A stretch of DNA of 64,000 nucleotides from Mycobacteriales bacterium (GCA_040902655.1 JBBDWV010000044.1:26297-90296), one strand, 5' to 3'; shown: positions 8,100 to 18,276, numbered from the stretch's first letter. Program-made: numbers and translations. The notes: generated from the sequence alone by a model not told the origin.

Positions 8100-9287
8100 T
8101 CAGTCGTGCCGGACGCCTGCCTGCACCATGCGCGGCATGACCTCGGAGCCGAAATACTTCAGCTCCTCGTTGAAGTCCACCAGCCCCATGATCATGCCGT
8201 CCATCCCGGCTTCCTGCAGCTTGACGAACTCCTCCGTCACCTGGTCCGGCGTGCCGACGATCGGATAGCCGCCCCAGCCGGCGATGAACCGGGTCTGCAT
8301 CTCCTTGACCGCGTGGTCGAAGGACTGGCTCGCCCCGGAACTGGCGATCTTGATGACGTTGCCGGCGGCTCCCCAGTCACCGTCGTCGATGACCCGCTGG
8401 TGGAACTCCTTGGCCTCCTTCTCGGTGTCCCGTGCGATCACGAGCCCGTAGGTCATCACCTGGATCTCCCGGTCGTGCTCACGGCGGGCCTTCTCCTTGA
8501 TGGTGGAGGTGTACGCGGCGATGTCGTCCAGCGTGGCCAACGACGCGAAGTTGATGTCCACGTTTCGGGCGGAGAACTCGACGCCTGCCGCCGAATTCCC
8601 GGCGTTGAGCAGGACCGGCCGCGGAGCCTGGTGCGGCTTGGGATAGGCCTCGACGTCGAGCCCGTGGAAGTACGTGCCGTTGACATCGAAGGGGCCCTCC
8701 TCCCGCCACAGCTGCATGGCGAAGTCCAGCCACTCCTGGCCGAAGGCGTAGCGCTCGTCGTGCTCGCGCTGCTCGCGGCCGAACATCTCCATCTCGGGCG
8801 TCACCCAGCCCATCACCAGGTTGAGCGCGAACCGACCGCGCGAGATGTGGTCGATCGTCGTGGCCGCCTTGGCAGCCACGATCGGGTGCACGGTCGGCAG
8901 GTGGCTGGTCGAGGCGATCGCGATCCGCTCGGTGGCCTGTGCGACGCCCGCCGCCCAGGTGTAGGTCTCGAAGCAGTTGCCGTTGAAGTTCGTGCTGCCA
9001 CCGAAGCCTTTCCAGCGGGCGATCGGCACCAGGGCCTCCAAACCGAGGTCATCTGCGCGACGAGCGATCTCGAGCGTGTGGTCCCAGGTGACCTCATAAC
9101 TACTCGGTGCGTGGCTCATCACCAGTCCGTAGGAGCAGTTGGTACCGAACAGCCCAAGCTTCATCTTCTGGTCGTTGAGCAGCGGGTTGGTCTGCCGGCG
9201 GTCCACCAGGGGCTGGGACTCCGACGGCGGACGCGGCTCCGTCGGGGCGAGACCGAGACGCTCATTCGCGGACTGGGTGATGGTCAC
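8100..9287 (-). CDS. LLM-class flavin-dependent monooxygenase (RutA/SfnG-like)
   Basis: 395-residue luciferase-like TIM-barrel monooxygenase using reduced FMN from a partner reductase. It begins with a poorly conserved stretch of about 40 residues. The conserved part starts at MKLGLFGTNCSYG and includes WKGFGGSTNFNGNCFETYTWAAG, ISRGRFALNLVMGW and PVLLNAGNSAAGVEFSARN. These resemble RutA (uracil) and SfnG (dimethyl sulfone) enzymes, which form a flavin-N5-peroxide and act on amides, sulfones or heterocycles. Neighbouring reductases, ribBA, aldehyde dehydrogenase and CoA-transferase fit a short oxidative pathway for such a compound. The exact substrate is unknown. Confidence 0.88.
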   Translation of the reverse strand: MTITQSANERLGLAPTEPRPPSESQPLVDRRQTNPLLNDQKMKLGLFGTNCSYGLVMSHAPSSYEVTWDHTLEIARRADDLGLEALVPIARWKGFGGSTNFNGNCFETYTWAAGVAQATERIAIASTSHLPTVHPIVAAKAATTIDHISRGRFALNLVMGWVTPEMEMFGREQREHDERYAFGQEWLDFAMQLWREEGPFDVNGTYFHGLDVEAYPKPHQAPRPVLLNAGNSAAGVEFSARNVDINFASLATLDDIAAYTSTIKEKARREHDREIQVMTYGLVIARDTEKEAKEFHQRVIDDGDWGAAGNVIKIASSGASQSFDHAVKEMQTRFIAGWGGYPIVGTPDQVTEEFVKLQEAGMDGMIMGLVDFNEELKYFGSEVMPRMVQAGVRHD

Positions 9288-9540
9288 AGCGGTTCTCCTC
9301 GGAAGTGGTGGGGGCTGGCCGGTGCCGCGCGCGAACTCCCCCGGTACAGGGACCAGGCGCTGCGTCGCGCGTCACGTCCAGCCAGACGCTACGGTCGTGG
9401 CGGTCGCAGACGACAGCCGCGCAACGCGAGCCGATGACCGCCCACTGCAGACTTCTGTCGGAGATCGCCCGGCGTACGGATTGGCAGGTGGCCGGCTCCA
9501 GGGGGAACGGGACCGTCCTCCGGCTCTCCTCCAGCCGGGA

Positions 9541-11022
9541 TCACCCGAGCTGGAACGGGTCCCGGGTGCCACCGGTCAACTCCACGAAGACGGACTTGGC
9601 CTCGGTGTATTCGTTGAGTGAGTCGATGCCGTTCTCGCGACCGAGCCCGCTGTGCCCGAATCCCCCGAAAGGCATGTTGGGTGCCACCACCCGGTACGCG
9701 TTTATCCAGACGGTTCCGGCGCGGAGCTTGGCGGCGACCCGGTGCGCCCGGTGCACGTCCTTGGTCCAGACGGCGCCGGCCAGTCCGTAGGGCGTGTCGT
9801 TGGCCAGCTTCAACGCCTCGTCCTCGGACGTGAAAGTGATGGCGGCCAGGACCGGGCCGAAGATCTCCTCTCGGACAACGGTGCTGTCCAGCGTCACGTT
9901 GGTGACCACAGTGGGCTTGACGAAAAGGTCACCGCTCTCGGGGGCGGCCTCCCCGCCGCAGGCGAAGCTCCCTCCTTCGTCCTTGGCGCTCTGCAGGTAG
10001 CCCAGCACCTTCTCGTACTGCGGCTGGTTGGCGACCGGCCCCATCTCGGTCTCCGGATCGGTCGGGTCACCGAGCTTGATGGTGTTGGCCCGCGCCACGA
10101 TCTTCTCCACCAGTGCGTCATGGATGTCGGCGTGCACGATGAGGCGGGAACCCGCCATGCAGGTCTGCCCCGTCGCGGCGAAGACACCGGCGACCAGGCC
10201 GTTCGCGGCGGCGTCCAGGTCCGCGTCCGGAAAGACGATCTGCGGGCTCTTTCCGCCCAGCTCCAGCGTGACCCTGTTGACATTGGCGGCCGCCGCCTGC
10301 GCCACCTTGATCCCGGTGGCCGTGGAGCCGGTGAAGGCCACCTTGTCCACCCCGGGGTGAGCAGCCAGCCGTTCGCCGGTGGACCGGTCCCAGCCGGTCA
10401 CGACGTTGAGCACCCCGGCGGGCAGCCCGGCCTCGAAGAGCACCTGGGCGAAGGCGACCGTCGAGGCAGGCGAGTGTTCCGAGGGCTTGGCGACGCAGGT
10501 GTTGCCGGCGGCGAGCAGCGGCGCGAGCTTGAACGTGAGCAGCAGCAGCGGCGAGTTCCAGGGCGTGATGGCCCCGACGACGCCGACCGGCTCTCTGCGG
10601 GTGTAGGCGAAGTAGTTCGGGTTGACCGGCGGCACGGTCCGGCCCTCGATCTTGTCTGCCAGACCGGCGAAGTAGTAGTACCACTGCGGCAGGGCCTTCA
10701 GCTGTCCGAGCATCTCCCGTAGGAGCTTCCCGGAGTCCTGCACCTCGAGACGGGCCAGCCGCTCGGCGTTGGCCGCGATGCCGTCGCCGCAGGCCCGCAT
10801 GATGGCGGCGCGCTCGAAACCGGTCTTCTGGCCCCACTCGCCGTCGAAGGCGGCGCGGGCGGCGGCGACGGCATGGTCGATGTCTTCGGGGGAGCCGTCG
10901 GCGATCCGGGCCCAGGGCTTCCCCAGGTAGGGATTCTGGGATTCGAACGCCTTACCGGACAGCGCATCGACGGCTCGACCGTTGATGAAGAGCTTGAATT
11001 CCTCGAGCTGGCTGGAGTTCAT
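9541..11022 (-). CDS. NAD(P)-dependent aldehyde dehydrogenase
   Basis: 493-residue aldehyde dehydrogenase of the betaine/aromatic-aldehyde type, oxidising an aldehyde to its acid. PWNSPLLLLTFKLAPLLAAG forms the nucleotide-binding region, FTGSTATG follows, ELGGKSP carries the general-base Glu, and the nucleophile is the Cys in GQTCMAGSRL. The C-terminal PFGGFGHSGLGRENG is typical. It lies upstream of, and on the same strand as, the monooxygenase and CoA-transferase, with a 253-base gap in which I see no gene. It probably handles an aldehyde produced in that pathway. Confidence 0.93.
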   Translation of the reverse strand: MNSSQLEEFKLFINGRAVDALSGKAFESQNPYLGKPWARIADGSPEDIDHAVAAARAAFDGEWGQKTGFERAAIMRACGDGIAANAERLARLEVQDSGKLLREMLGQLKALPQWYYYFAGLADKIEGRTVPPVNPNYFAYTRREPVGVVGAITPWNSPLLLLTFKLAPLLAAGNTCVAKPSEHSPASTVAFAQVLFEAGLPAGVLNVVTGWDRSTGERLAAHPGVDKVAFTGSTATGIKVAQAAAANVNRVTLELGGKSPQIVFPDADLDAAANGLVAGVFAATGQTCMAGSRLIVHADIHDALVEKIVARANTIKLGDPTDPETEMGPVANQPQYEKVLGYLQSAKDEGGSFACGGEAAPESGDLFVKPTVVTNVTLDSTVVREEIFGPVLAAITFTSEDEALKLANDTPYGLAGAVWTKDVHRAHRVAAKLRAGTVWINAYRVVAPNMPFGGFGHSGLGRENGIDSLNEYTEAKSVFVELTGGTRDPFQLG

Positions 11023-11165
11023 CGACTCTTTCCTCTACTGCAGTGAGGTGCAGAGCACCTTCGTTGGGCCTCGTCGAGGGGCCACGGTAGCCACAGCGGC
11101 CGCCCCCCGGCTATCCGCCGGGCGAAGCAGCATGACCGCAGAGCGCAACAGCGCCGTCCGGCGCA

Positions 11166-13153
11166 TCACCGGAGGTCGCCGGCCACGCCAGCCGGGACGG
11201 CCGGAACGCCGATCGGCAGCCTCCCGCCTTGCCGCACGGTCGCCAGCAGTCCGCCGGCGCGCAGCACGTCGCGCTCGCCCGGTGACAGCTGGAGCTCGAG
11301 CTCGACCTCGCCCACCCCCTCGACCTGCGCCCGCACCGACTCCTGGCCGGCCAGTGCAGCCGTCAGACCGGAGATCTGCCAGCGTTGGCCCACCCGGGCC
11401 TGGGCCCGGCCCATCTCGTCGGCCAGTACGAGTGGGACGACGCCGACCGAGATGAGGTTGCGCCGGTGGATCCGGGCGTAGCTGCCGGCGACGATCGCCC
11501 GGACACCCAGGTGCAACGGCGCCAGCGCGGCGTGCTCCCGGGACGAACCCTGCCCGTAGTTGTGGCCACCGACGATGATGCCGCCGCCCCACTGCAGCGC
11601 CCGGTCGTGGAAGCCAGGGTCCAGTCGCCGGAACATGAATCGGGCGCATTCCTCGATGTTGGACCACACCGACATGGCGATCGCCCCGTCCGGGGCCATG
11701 TCGCCGGTGGAGATGTCGTCGCCGACCACGACCAGGACCCGTGCGTCAAGGTTCTCGGGCAGTGGACCGGAGCGCGGTGGGGGAACCAGGTTCGGGCCCC
11801 GCTCGACGACGACCGCCCGCCGCTCCTGCAGCGGCTTGGGTGTGGTGATGTGCCGGTCGTGCACGGTCACATCCGGCTCGGCCGCCGGTCGCAGCGGGGG
11901 GCGGTCGGCACGGCGCGGGTCGGTCAGCACACCGGTCAGCGCGCTGGCCGCCGCTGTCGACGGCGAACACAGGTACACGCAGTCCTCAGCGGTCCCGCTG
12001 CGGCCCGGGAAGTTGCGGTTGAAGGTGCGCAGCGACGCCGCACCCTTGAGCGGTGCCTGCCCGATGCCCACGCACGGGCCGCAGACCGGTTCGAGCATCC
12101 GCGCGCCAGCCTCCATCAGGTCCTCGTACACCCCCGATCGCACGATCGTGTCCAGGATCTGCCGTGATCCAGGCGTGACGGTCAGCTGGATGCCGGGCGC
12201 CACCGTGTGGCCGCGCAGCACGGCTGCGACGGTGGCCAGGTCCTCGTAGGAGCTGTTGACCGAGACCCGACGCACACCTGCACGAGCTCGATGCCGGCGG
12301 CCTCGGCGACCGGGACGACGTTGCCCGGAGACGGCGGTAGGGCTACCAGCGGCTCCAGCGAGGACAGGTCAATACGCTCGACCGCGTCGTAGCTGGCGCC
12401 GGGATCGGCTGCCAGCGGGTGCCACGCGTCCTCCCGCCCCTGCGCGGCCAGCCACCGCCGGGTCTCGTCGTCCGAGGGGAACACTCCCGTCGTCGCGCCG
12501 GTCTCCATGACCATGTTGCAGATCGTGGCCCGTCCCGCGGTCGAGATGCCCGGCACACCGTCGCCGAAGAACTCGAACACCGCCCCGCGGCCACCTCGCA
12601 CCCCGTAGCGGCGCAGCAGCTCGAGGACCACGTCCTTGGCCTCGACTCCCTCGCTCAGCCGCCCGATCAGCTCCACCCCGATGACTCGTGGGCAGGGCAG
12701 CTCGAACCCGTAGCCGGCCATCGCCACGGCGACCTCCAGGCCACCCGCTCCGGTCGCGAACATGCCGACCGCACCCGCCGTCGTGGTGTGCGAGTCGGCC
12801 CCGACCAGCAGCTGCCCTGGTCGGGCGAACCGCTCCAGGTGGATGTAGTGCGAAATGCCGTGTCCCGGCGGCGAGAAGCGCATGCCGTAGCGTTCGGAGA
12901 ACGTCCACAGGTAGCGGTGGTCCTGCATGTTCTTGTCATCGATCTGCAGCACGTTGTGATCCACGTACATCACCGCGAGCGGGACGGCCACGTCCATGAC
13001 GTCACCCAGCAGTTCGAACTGCATCGCCGTCATCGTCCCGGTCGCGTCCTCGACGAGTACCTGGTCCACCGACACCGTGATGTCCTGGCCCGCGACCAGC
13101 TCACCGGCCACCAGATGACTGCCGAGCAGCTTCACCGTCAACGTCTCGCCCAC
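11166..13153 (-). pseudogene. Aconitase-family hydratase with a frameshift at the iron-sulfur motif
   Basis: Two overlapping frames together encode an almost complete aconitase/homoaconitase-type protein of about 660 residues. The first part (13153 down to about 12275) holds VGADSHTTTAGAVGMFATG. The second part (about 12275 to 11166) holds SSYEDLATVAAVLRGH, GPCVGIG, FNRNFPGRSG and the swivel-domain motif GHNYGQGSSREHAALAPLHLG. They join at VCVGS/NSSYED, exactly where the cluster ligand motif GSCTN is expected. One base is missing there and the cysteine codon is not found in either frame. Either the gene is inactive or there is a sequencing error at this spot. The substrate would be a tricarboxylate or methylated analogue. 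Confidence 0.75.
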
Positions 13154-13328
13154 TCGCCACGCCTCACGATCGTGGCCAGCACCCCCCTACGGCGCCGACC
13201 GGGCGGCCATCCTGTCACGCGTCTCACGCAACACCTGGGGCGCAGATCGTGCCCGGGCCGGGTCGGGACACCGGCCCATGACCAGATCTCCCGACCTGTT
13301 GCCGCGGTCACGGATCTGTGTCACAGTG

Positions 13329-13343
13329 ATCCACCACGTGGAT
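13329..13343 (+). promoter_or_regulatory. Palindrome upstream of the IclR gene
   Basis: ATCCAC-CAC-GTGGAT, a perfect 6-base inverted repeat with a 3-base spacer, about 26 bases before the IclR start and between that gene and the divergent aconitase gene. The position suits autoregulation and control of both divergent genes by the IclR protein. The gap 13154-13369 holds nothing else that I recognise. Confidence 0.5.
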
Positions 13344-13369
13344 ATCGCGTCCACGATGCGGATTCATGA

Positions 13370-14302
13370 ATGATGTCCGACGAGCTCATGGGGGAGAGCG
13401 AAACCACGATGCCAGGTCCGGCTGCACCCTCTCGGCCGAGCGCGGTCGGCCCGGGGCGAGCCGCGTCCGCCGAGCCGCACGGCCGCAAGCCCGTGCTCGT
13501 GCTGCGCAAGGCCCGCGCCGTGCTCGACGCCTTCACACCCGCCGTGCCCGAGCTGACTGCGCGCGAGGTCCAGCGTCGTACCGGCCTGCCCCCGACAACC
13601 TGTCTGAGGCTGCTCCAGGCGTTGGTGGACGAGGGGTTCCTGGACCGTCAGGACGACAAGTACCGCCCGGGACTGGCCCTGCTCGCGTGGGCGGGCACGG
13701 CCACCGAGGCCCTGGACCTGGTCGCCACCGCCGCGCCGGTGCTCGCCGCGTTGCGTGACGCCACAGGGGAGAGTGTGTGCCTGTTCGTCCGGCAGGGCGG
13801 GCACCACATCTGCGTCGCGGTCGAGCAGACCTCGCACGCTGTCGTGCACATCCTGCGGGTCGGCCAGGTGCTCCCGCTGCACGCCGGCTCGGCAGGCAGG
13901 GTGTTCCTCGCCTTTGACCCGACGGCGGCCGAGGCGCTGCCCGCGGCCCGGCTTCCTGCGTTCACCGAGCACACACTGACCGGGCGTGGGCAGCTGCAGC
14001 AGGCGGTGGACGCGGTGCGACGAGACGGACATGCCGTGTCGTACGAGGAGCGTTCGGTCGGTGCAGCGTCGCTGAGTGCTCCCGTCTTCGATCACACCGG
14101 TTCACTGGTTGCGGTCCTCGGCATCGCTGCTCCGGTCCAGCGGTTCGGCCCGGACCTGGTCCCGGCGCACGCCCAGGAGGTGACCGGCGCAGCCGCCAAG
14201 CTCTCGCGTCGTCTCGGCCATCGCGGTGAAGGAGCAGGCGTGATCGCCCGGAACGCCGGCGGCGGGGCCGGGACCGCTGCCGGCGAGCGGGTCGAGCAGT
14301 GA
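13370..14302 (+). CDS. IclR-family transcriptional regulator
   Basis: 310-residue regulator. A winged helix-turn-helix at about residues 45-105 (ALDAF-like start, LTAREVQRRTGLPPTTCLRLLQAL) is followed by an IclR effector domain (about 120-285) with LHAGSAGRVFLAF and SYEERSVGAASLSAPVFDHTGSLVAVLGI. The N-terminal 40 residues are low-complexity, so translation may start at an internal ATG (13388 or 13409, the latter after GGGGGAGAG). It overlaps the CoA-transferase gene by four bases, so the two are co-transcribed, and the regulator probably responds to the acid or CoA ester handled there. Confidence 0.9.
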   Translation: MMSDELMGESETTMPGPAAPSRPSAVGPGRAASAEPHGRKPVLVLRKARAVLDAFTPAVPELTAREVQRRTGLPPTTCLRLLQALVDEGFLDRQDDKYRPGLALLAWAGTATEALDLVATAAPVLAALRDATGESVCLFVRQGGHHICVAVEQTSHAVVHILRVGQVLPLHAGSAGRVFLAFDPTAAEALPAARLPAFTEHTLTGRGQLQQAVDAVRRDGHAVSYEERSVGAASLSAPVFDHTGSLVAVLGIAAPVQRFGPDLVPAHAQEVTGAAAKLSRRLGHRGEGAGVIARNAGGGAGTAAGERVEQ

Positions 14303-15546
14303 GCGAATCAGCGCCCGGAGCGGCCAACGGACCGGCGGCGGGTCCGCTCACCGGGATCCGCGTGCTGGAGCTCGGCAGCTTCATCGCCGCACCGATGGCC
14401 GGGCGACTGTTCGCGGAGTTCGGTGCCGACGTCGTCAAGGTCGAGCGGCCCCGGACCGGCGACGAGTTGCGCAGCTGGCGGCGGACAACCGGCGACACCT
14501 CGCTGCTGTTCCGGACCATGGGCCGCGGCAAACGTTCGGTGACGCTCGACCTGCGCCAGGCCAAGGGGCGGGAGCTGGCGCTGGCGCTCGTCGCGCGCAG
14601 CGACGTCGTGCTGGAGAACTTCCGCCCGGGCACGCTCGAGAGGTGGGGCCTGGGCCCGGAGGCGCTGTACGCCGTACGGCCCGACCTCGTGCTGGCCAGG
14701 ATCAGCGGCTATGGCCAGAGCGGTCCGTATCGCGAGCGGCCCGGCTTCGCCAGCGTCGCGGAGTCGATCGGTGGGCTGCGCAACCTCACCGGAGACCCGG
14801 ACCGCCCGCCGGTCCGCGTCGGCGTCAGCCTCGGTGACTCGCTCGCCGGGCTCTACGCCGCCGTGGGGGTGCTCATGGCGCTGCTGAAGCGGGAGAGGAC
14901 AGCCGGCGTGGCGCCGCCGGAGACGGTCGACGTCGCGCTCCACGAGGCGGTGTTCGGCGTCCTGGAGGACCTGGTGCCCGAGTACGACGGGTACGGCGTC
15001 GTGCGACGGCGTACCGGCGCGGCACTGCCCGGCATCGTCCCGTCGAACACCTACCCGGTCGCGGGTGACGGCTGGGTCGTGATCGGCGGTAACGGCGACG
15101 CGATCTACGGTCGCCTGATGACCGCCGTCGGGCGGCCCGATCTCGCCGACGATCCTCGGCTGGCCGACAACGTCGGCCGGGTCGGGCATCGCGACACGAT
15201 CGACGAGGCCATTTCGTCGTGGACGCGACGGCACGACCTCGACACCGTCGTGCGGGTGCTGGAGGACGCCAGGGTGCCGGTCGGCCCGATCTACGACGCG
15301 GCGGACATCCTCCAGGACCCGCACTACGCCGCGCGGGACATGCTCGTGCGCCATCAGGTCGAGATCGAGCCCGGCGACGTCCGTGAGGTGGCCTTCCCCG
15401 GCGTGGTGCCGAAGCTCAGCAGCTCACCCGGGAGCACGCGCGGAGTCGGACCGGACCTGGGAGCGCACACCGACGAGGTGCTCGTCGAGCTCGCCGGTGT
15501 GGCGCCGGAGCAGCTCAGGACCCTGCGCGAGACCGGCGTCATCTAG
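14299..15546 (+). CDS. Family III CoA-transferase (CaiB/BaiF)
   Basis: 415-residue class III CoA-transferase in an operon with the IclR regulator (GTGA overlap). It shows IRVLELGSFIAAPMAGRLFAEFGADVVKVE, ENFRPGTLERWGLGPEAL, ISGYGQSGPYRERPGFASVAE and SLGDSLAGLYAAVG, which includes the predicted catalytic Asp. It resembles succinyl-CoA:citramalate or mesaconate CoA-transferases, but that subfamily assignment is tentative. It is clearly related to the CoA-transferase at 6741-7964, and less so to the one at 25510-26691. Confidence 0.91.
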   Translation: MSESAPGAANGPAAGPLTGIRVLELGSFIAAPMAGRLFAEFGADVVKVERPRTGDELRSWRRTTGDTSLLFRTMGRGKRSVTLDLRQAKGRELALALVARSDVVLENFRPGTLERWGLGPEALYAVRPDLVLARISGYGQSGPYRERPGFASVAESIGGLRNLTGDPDRPPVRVGVSLGDSLAGLYAAVGVLMALLKRERTAGVAPPETVDVALHEAVFGVLEDLVPEYDGYGVVRRRTGAALPGIVPSNTYPVAGDGWVVIGGNGDAIYGRLMTAVGRPDLADDPRLADNVGRVGHRDTIDEAISSWTRRHDLDTVVRVLEDARVPVGPIYDAADILQDPHYAARDMLVRHQVEIEPGDVREVAFPGVVPKLSSSPGSTRGVGPDLGAHTDEVLVELAGVAPEQLRTLRETGVI

Positions 15547-15562
15547 TCACCCCCGAGCTCTG

Positions 15563-16768
15563 TCAGCGCGACGCGTACTTCCCGAGCTCCTGCCGGGCCA
15601 CCGTGCGCAGGTGCACCGCGTCCGGGCCGTCGGCGATCCGCAGGGTCCGCATGCCGGCCCACATCCGGGCCAGCGGGAAGTCGTCGCTGACCCCGCCGGC
15701 GCCGTGGATCTGGATGGCGCGGTCGAGGACGTCCAGCGCCACCCGCGGGGCGATCACCTTGATGGCGGCGATCTCCGAGCGGGCGCCCTTCGCGCCGTAC
15801 CTGTCGATCATCCAGGCGGTCTTCAAGGTCATCAGGCGGGCCTGGTCGATCTGCATCCGCGACTCGGCGATCGCCTCGCGCACCACCCCCTGGCGGGCGA
15901 TCTCCTGCCCGAAGGCGACCCGTGACGCCGCCCGCTCGCACATCAGCTTCAAGGCCCGCTCGGCCGCACCGATGGAGCGCATGCAGTGGTGGATGCGCCC
16001 CGGGCCGAGGCGAGCCTGAGCGATCATGAATCCGTCGCCCTCACCGGCGATCAGGTTGCTCGCGGGGACGCGGACGTCGGTGAAGCGCAGCTCGCTGTGA
16101 CCGTGCTGGTCCTGGTAGCCGAAGACGGGCAGCGGCCGGACGTTCTCCAGGCCGGGCGTGTCGATCGGGACGAGAACCATCGACTGCTGGCGGTGCGGCG
16201 ACTCGTTCGGGTCGGTCTTGCCCATGACGATGAGGATCCGGCAGCGCGGGTCGGCGGCGCCGGTGATCCACCACTTGCGGCCGTTGATGACGTAGTCGTC
16301 ACCGTCCCGCTCGATCCTGGTCGAGATGTTGGTGGCGTCGGAGGAGGCGACGTCGGGTTCGGTCATGGCGAAGGCGGAGCGGATCTGCCCCTCCATCAGG
16401 GGCTGGAGCCACTGCGACTTCTGCGCCGGGGTGCCGAACATGTGCAGCACCTCCATGTTGCCGGTGTTCGGCGCGTCGCAGTTGATCGCCTCCGGGGCGA
16501 TGTGCACCGACCAGCCGGTCAGCTCGGCGAGTGCGGCGTACTCGACGTTGGTCAGGCCCGACACGTCCGGCAGGAAAAGGTTCCACAGGCCCCGCGAGCG
16601 GGCCTGCGCCTTCAGCTCCTCGACGACCGGCGGGAGGGTGTGGTCCGCCGGCCCCTTCTCGTGGCGGTACTGCTCGTAGGCCTGCTCGGCCGGGAAGACC
16701 GAGGCATCCATGAAGTCCTGCAGGCGACCCAGGTAGTCCTGGGCCTTGGCCGAGTGCTCGAAGTCCAC
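15563..16768 (-). CDS. Acyl-CoA dehydrogenase
   Basis: 401-residue FAD-dependent acyl-CoA dehydrogenase of the ACAD10/11-like group. It introduces an alpha,beta double bond and passes electrons to ETF. FAMTEPDVASSDATNI (FAD/substrate site), INGRKWWITGAADPRC, RLGPGRIHHCMRSIG and QIHGAGGVSDDFPLARMWA are visible. The open frame extends to 16834, but the GTG at 16768 (VDFEHSAKAQ) has an AGAAGGG ribosome-binding site and is the more likely start. It is convergent with the CoA-transferase gene, 16 bases apart. Confidence 0.92.
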   Translation of the reverse strand: MDFEHSAKAQDYLGRLQDFMDASVFPAEQAYEQYRHEKGPADHTLPPVVEELKAQARSRGLWNLFLPDVSGLTNVEYAALAELTGWSVHIAPEAINCDAPNTGNMEVLHMFGTPAQKSQWLQPLMEGQIRSAFAMTEPDVASSDATNISTRIERDGDDYVINGRKWWITGAADPRCRILIVMGKTDPNESPHRQQSMVLVPIDTPGLENVRPLPVFGYQDQHGHSELRFTDVRVPASNLIAGEGDGFMIAQARLGPGRIHHCMRSIGAAERALKLMCERAASRVAFGQEIARQGVVREAIAESRMQIDQARLMTLKTAWMIDRYGAKGARSEIAAIKVIAPRVALDVLDRAIQIHGAGGVSDDFPLARMWAGMRTLRIADGPDAVHLRTVARQELGKYASR

Positions 16769-16881
16769 GTGGCGCCCTTCTCGTTCAGGTGCGGAGAGGC
16801 CCAGTGTCCCCGCGTGCAGGGAGGGCTGCAGCACCGGGCCAGGGCTGTGTGACCATGACGCGCACCAGGATCGGAGTTTCG

Positions 16882-18276
16882 ATGGCCGAACGGCTCAGTC
16901 CGCTCGACGTCTCCTTCCTCTACATGGAGACGCCGACCACCGCCATGCATGTCGGCGGTGTCGCGGTCTTCGAGCCGCCGGAGGCGGGCTTCGACTACGA
17001 CCGCCTGGTAGAGCTGATCAGCCAGCGGATCGCGCTCGTGCCCCGCTACCGCCAGAAGGTGCGGCTGATCCCTGGTCGGCTCGCCAACCCCGTCTGGGTG
17101 GACGACGAGGATTTCGACGTCACCTACCACGTCCGCCGCAGCGCGCTGCCCAAGCCGGGTACGAACGCGCAACTGCGCGAGCTGGTCGGCCGGCTGCAGA
17201 GCCGCCAGCTCGATCGCCACCGGCCGCTGTGGGAGATCTACCTCGTCGAGGGGCTGCAGGGCGGCCGGGTCGGCGTCGTCACCAAGACCCATCACGCGAT
17301 GGTGGACGGTGTCTCGGCGGTCGACATCGGCACAGTGATCCTGGACCTCACGCCGGAGCCGCGTGAGGTTCCCGAGGACGACTGGTCGCCCCGTCGTGAG
17401 CCCGGCGCCGCAGCGCTCATGGTCGGGGCGGTGACCGATCTGGTGAAGCGCCCCACCCAGGTGATGGACACCGCACGGGTCGCCGCCGTGGACGTCCGTG
17501 CGACGGCCGGCAAGGTCGCCGGCCTCGCGGGCGGCATGCTCTCCTCGGTCGGGACGATCATGCGGCCGGCACCGGACTCGCCGCTCAACGTGCGCATCGG
17601 CGAGCAGCGCCGCTTCGGGATGGCGCGCACCGACCTGGACGACTACAAGCGGGTCCGTAAGGTGCACGGCGGCACCGTCAACGACGTCGTGCTCGCCACG
17701 GTCGCCGGCGCGCTGAGGGCGTGGCTGATGACCCGCGGCGAGGCGGTCACGCCGGCCACGACCATTCGCGCGATGGTTCCGGTGTCGGTGCGGCCGGAGG
17801 GCCAGGGGGGGCCGGTCGGCAACCAGGTGTCCTCGTACTTCGTGGAATTGCCGGTCGGCGAGGGCAACGCGGTCATGCGGCTGCACCAGGTGTCGTTCGC
17901 GATGCGGGGCCACAAGGCGTCCGGCCAGTCAGTCGGGGCCGCGGCGATCGTGCAGCTGTCGGGTTTCGCGCCGCCGACGCTGCATGCGCTCGGCGCCCGC
18001 GTCGCCTCCAGCTTCACCCGGCGGCTGTTCAACCTGGTGGTCACCAACGTGCCGGGCCCGCAGTTTCCGTTGTACGCCGCGGGAGCGCGGATGCTCGAGA
18101 TGTACCCGGTCGTGCCGCTGGCCAAGGGGCAGGCCGTTTCGATAGGGCTGAACTCCTACGACGGAAGGGTCTACTACGGGCTGAACGCCGACCGCGACGC
18201 GATACCCGACATCGACGTGCTGGCCGGGCTGATCGAGGAATCGCTCGCCGTGCTGGTCGGTGCGTCGGCGCCGTGA
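16882..18276 (+). CDS. Wax-ester synthase / diacylglycerol acyltransferase (WS/DGAT)
   Basis: 464-residue bifunctional acyltransferase that makes wax esters or triacylglycerol from acyl-CoA. It shows MAERLSPLDVSFLYMETPTT at the N-terminus, the catalytic HHxxxDG motif as HHAMVDG in VVTKTHHAMVDGVSAVDIG (near residue 135), the TVNDVVLA region, and FNLVVTNVPGP near the C-terminus. The frame is open to 16789, with another ATG at 16855. ATG 16882, preceded by GGATCGGAG, matches family N-termini. Storage-lipid synthesis is common in actinobacteria. It is translationally coupled to the downstream small gene. Confidence 0.93.
   Translation: MAERLSPLDVSFLYMETPTTAMHVGGVAVFEPPEAGFDYDRLVELISQRIALVPRYRQKVRLIPGRLANPVWVDDEDFDVTYHVRRSALPKPGTNAQLRELVGRLQSRQLDRHRPLWEIYLVEGLQGGRVGVVTKTHHAMVDGVSAVDIGTVILDLTPEPREVPEDDWSPRREPGAAALMVGAVTDLVKRPTQVMDTARVAAVDVRATAGKVAGLAGGMLSSVGTIMRPAPDSPLNVRIGEQRRFGMARTDLDDYKRVRKVHGGTVNDVVLATVAGALRAWLMTRGEAVTPATTIRAMVPVSVRPEGQGGPVGNQVSSYFVELPVGEGNAVMRLHQVSFAMRGHKASGQSVGAAAIVQLSGFAPPTLHALGARVASSFTRRLFNLVVTNVPGPQFPLYAAGARMLEMYPVVPLAKGQAVSIGLNSYDGRVYYGLNADRDAIPDIDVLAGLIEESLAVLVGASAP

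Noticed and set aside
7047..9437. A 796-codon plus-strand frame.
   Set aside because: It runs antisense through the CoA-transferase and the flavin monooxygenase, both of which have clear family motifs. Its own translation has none.
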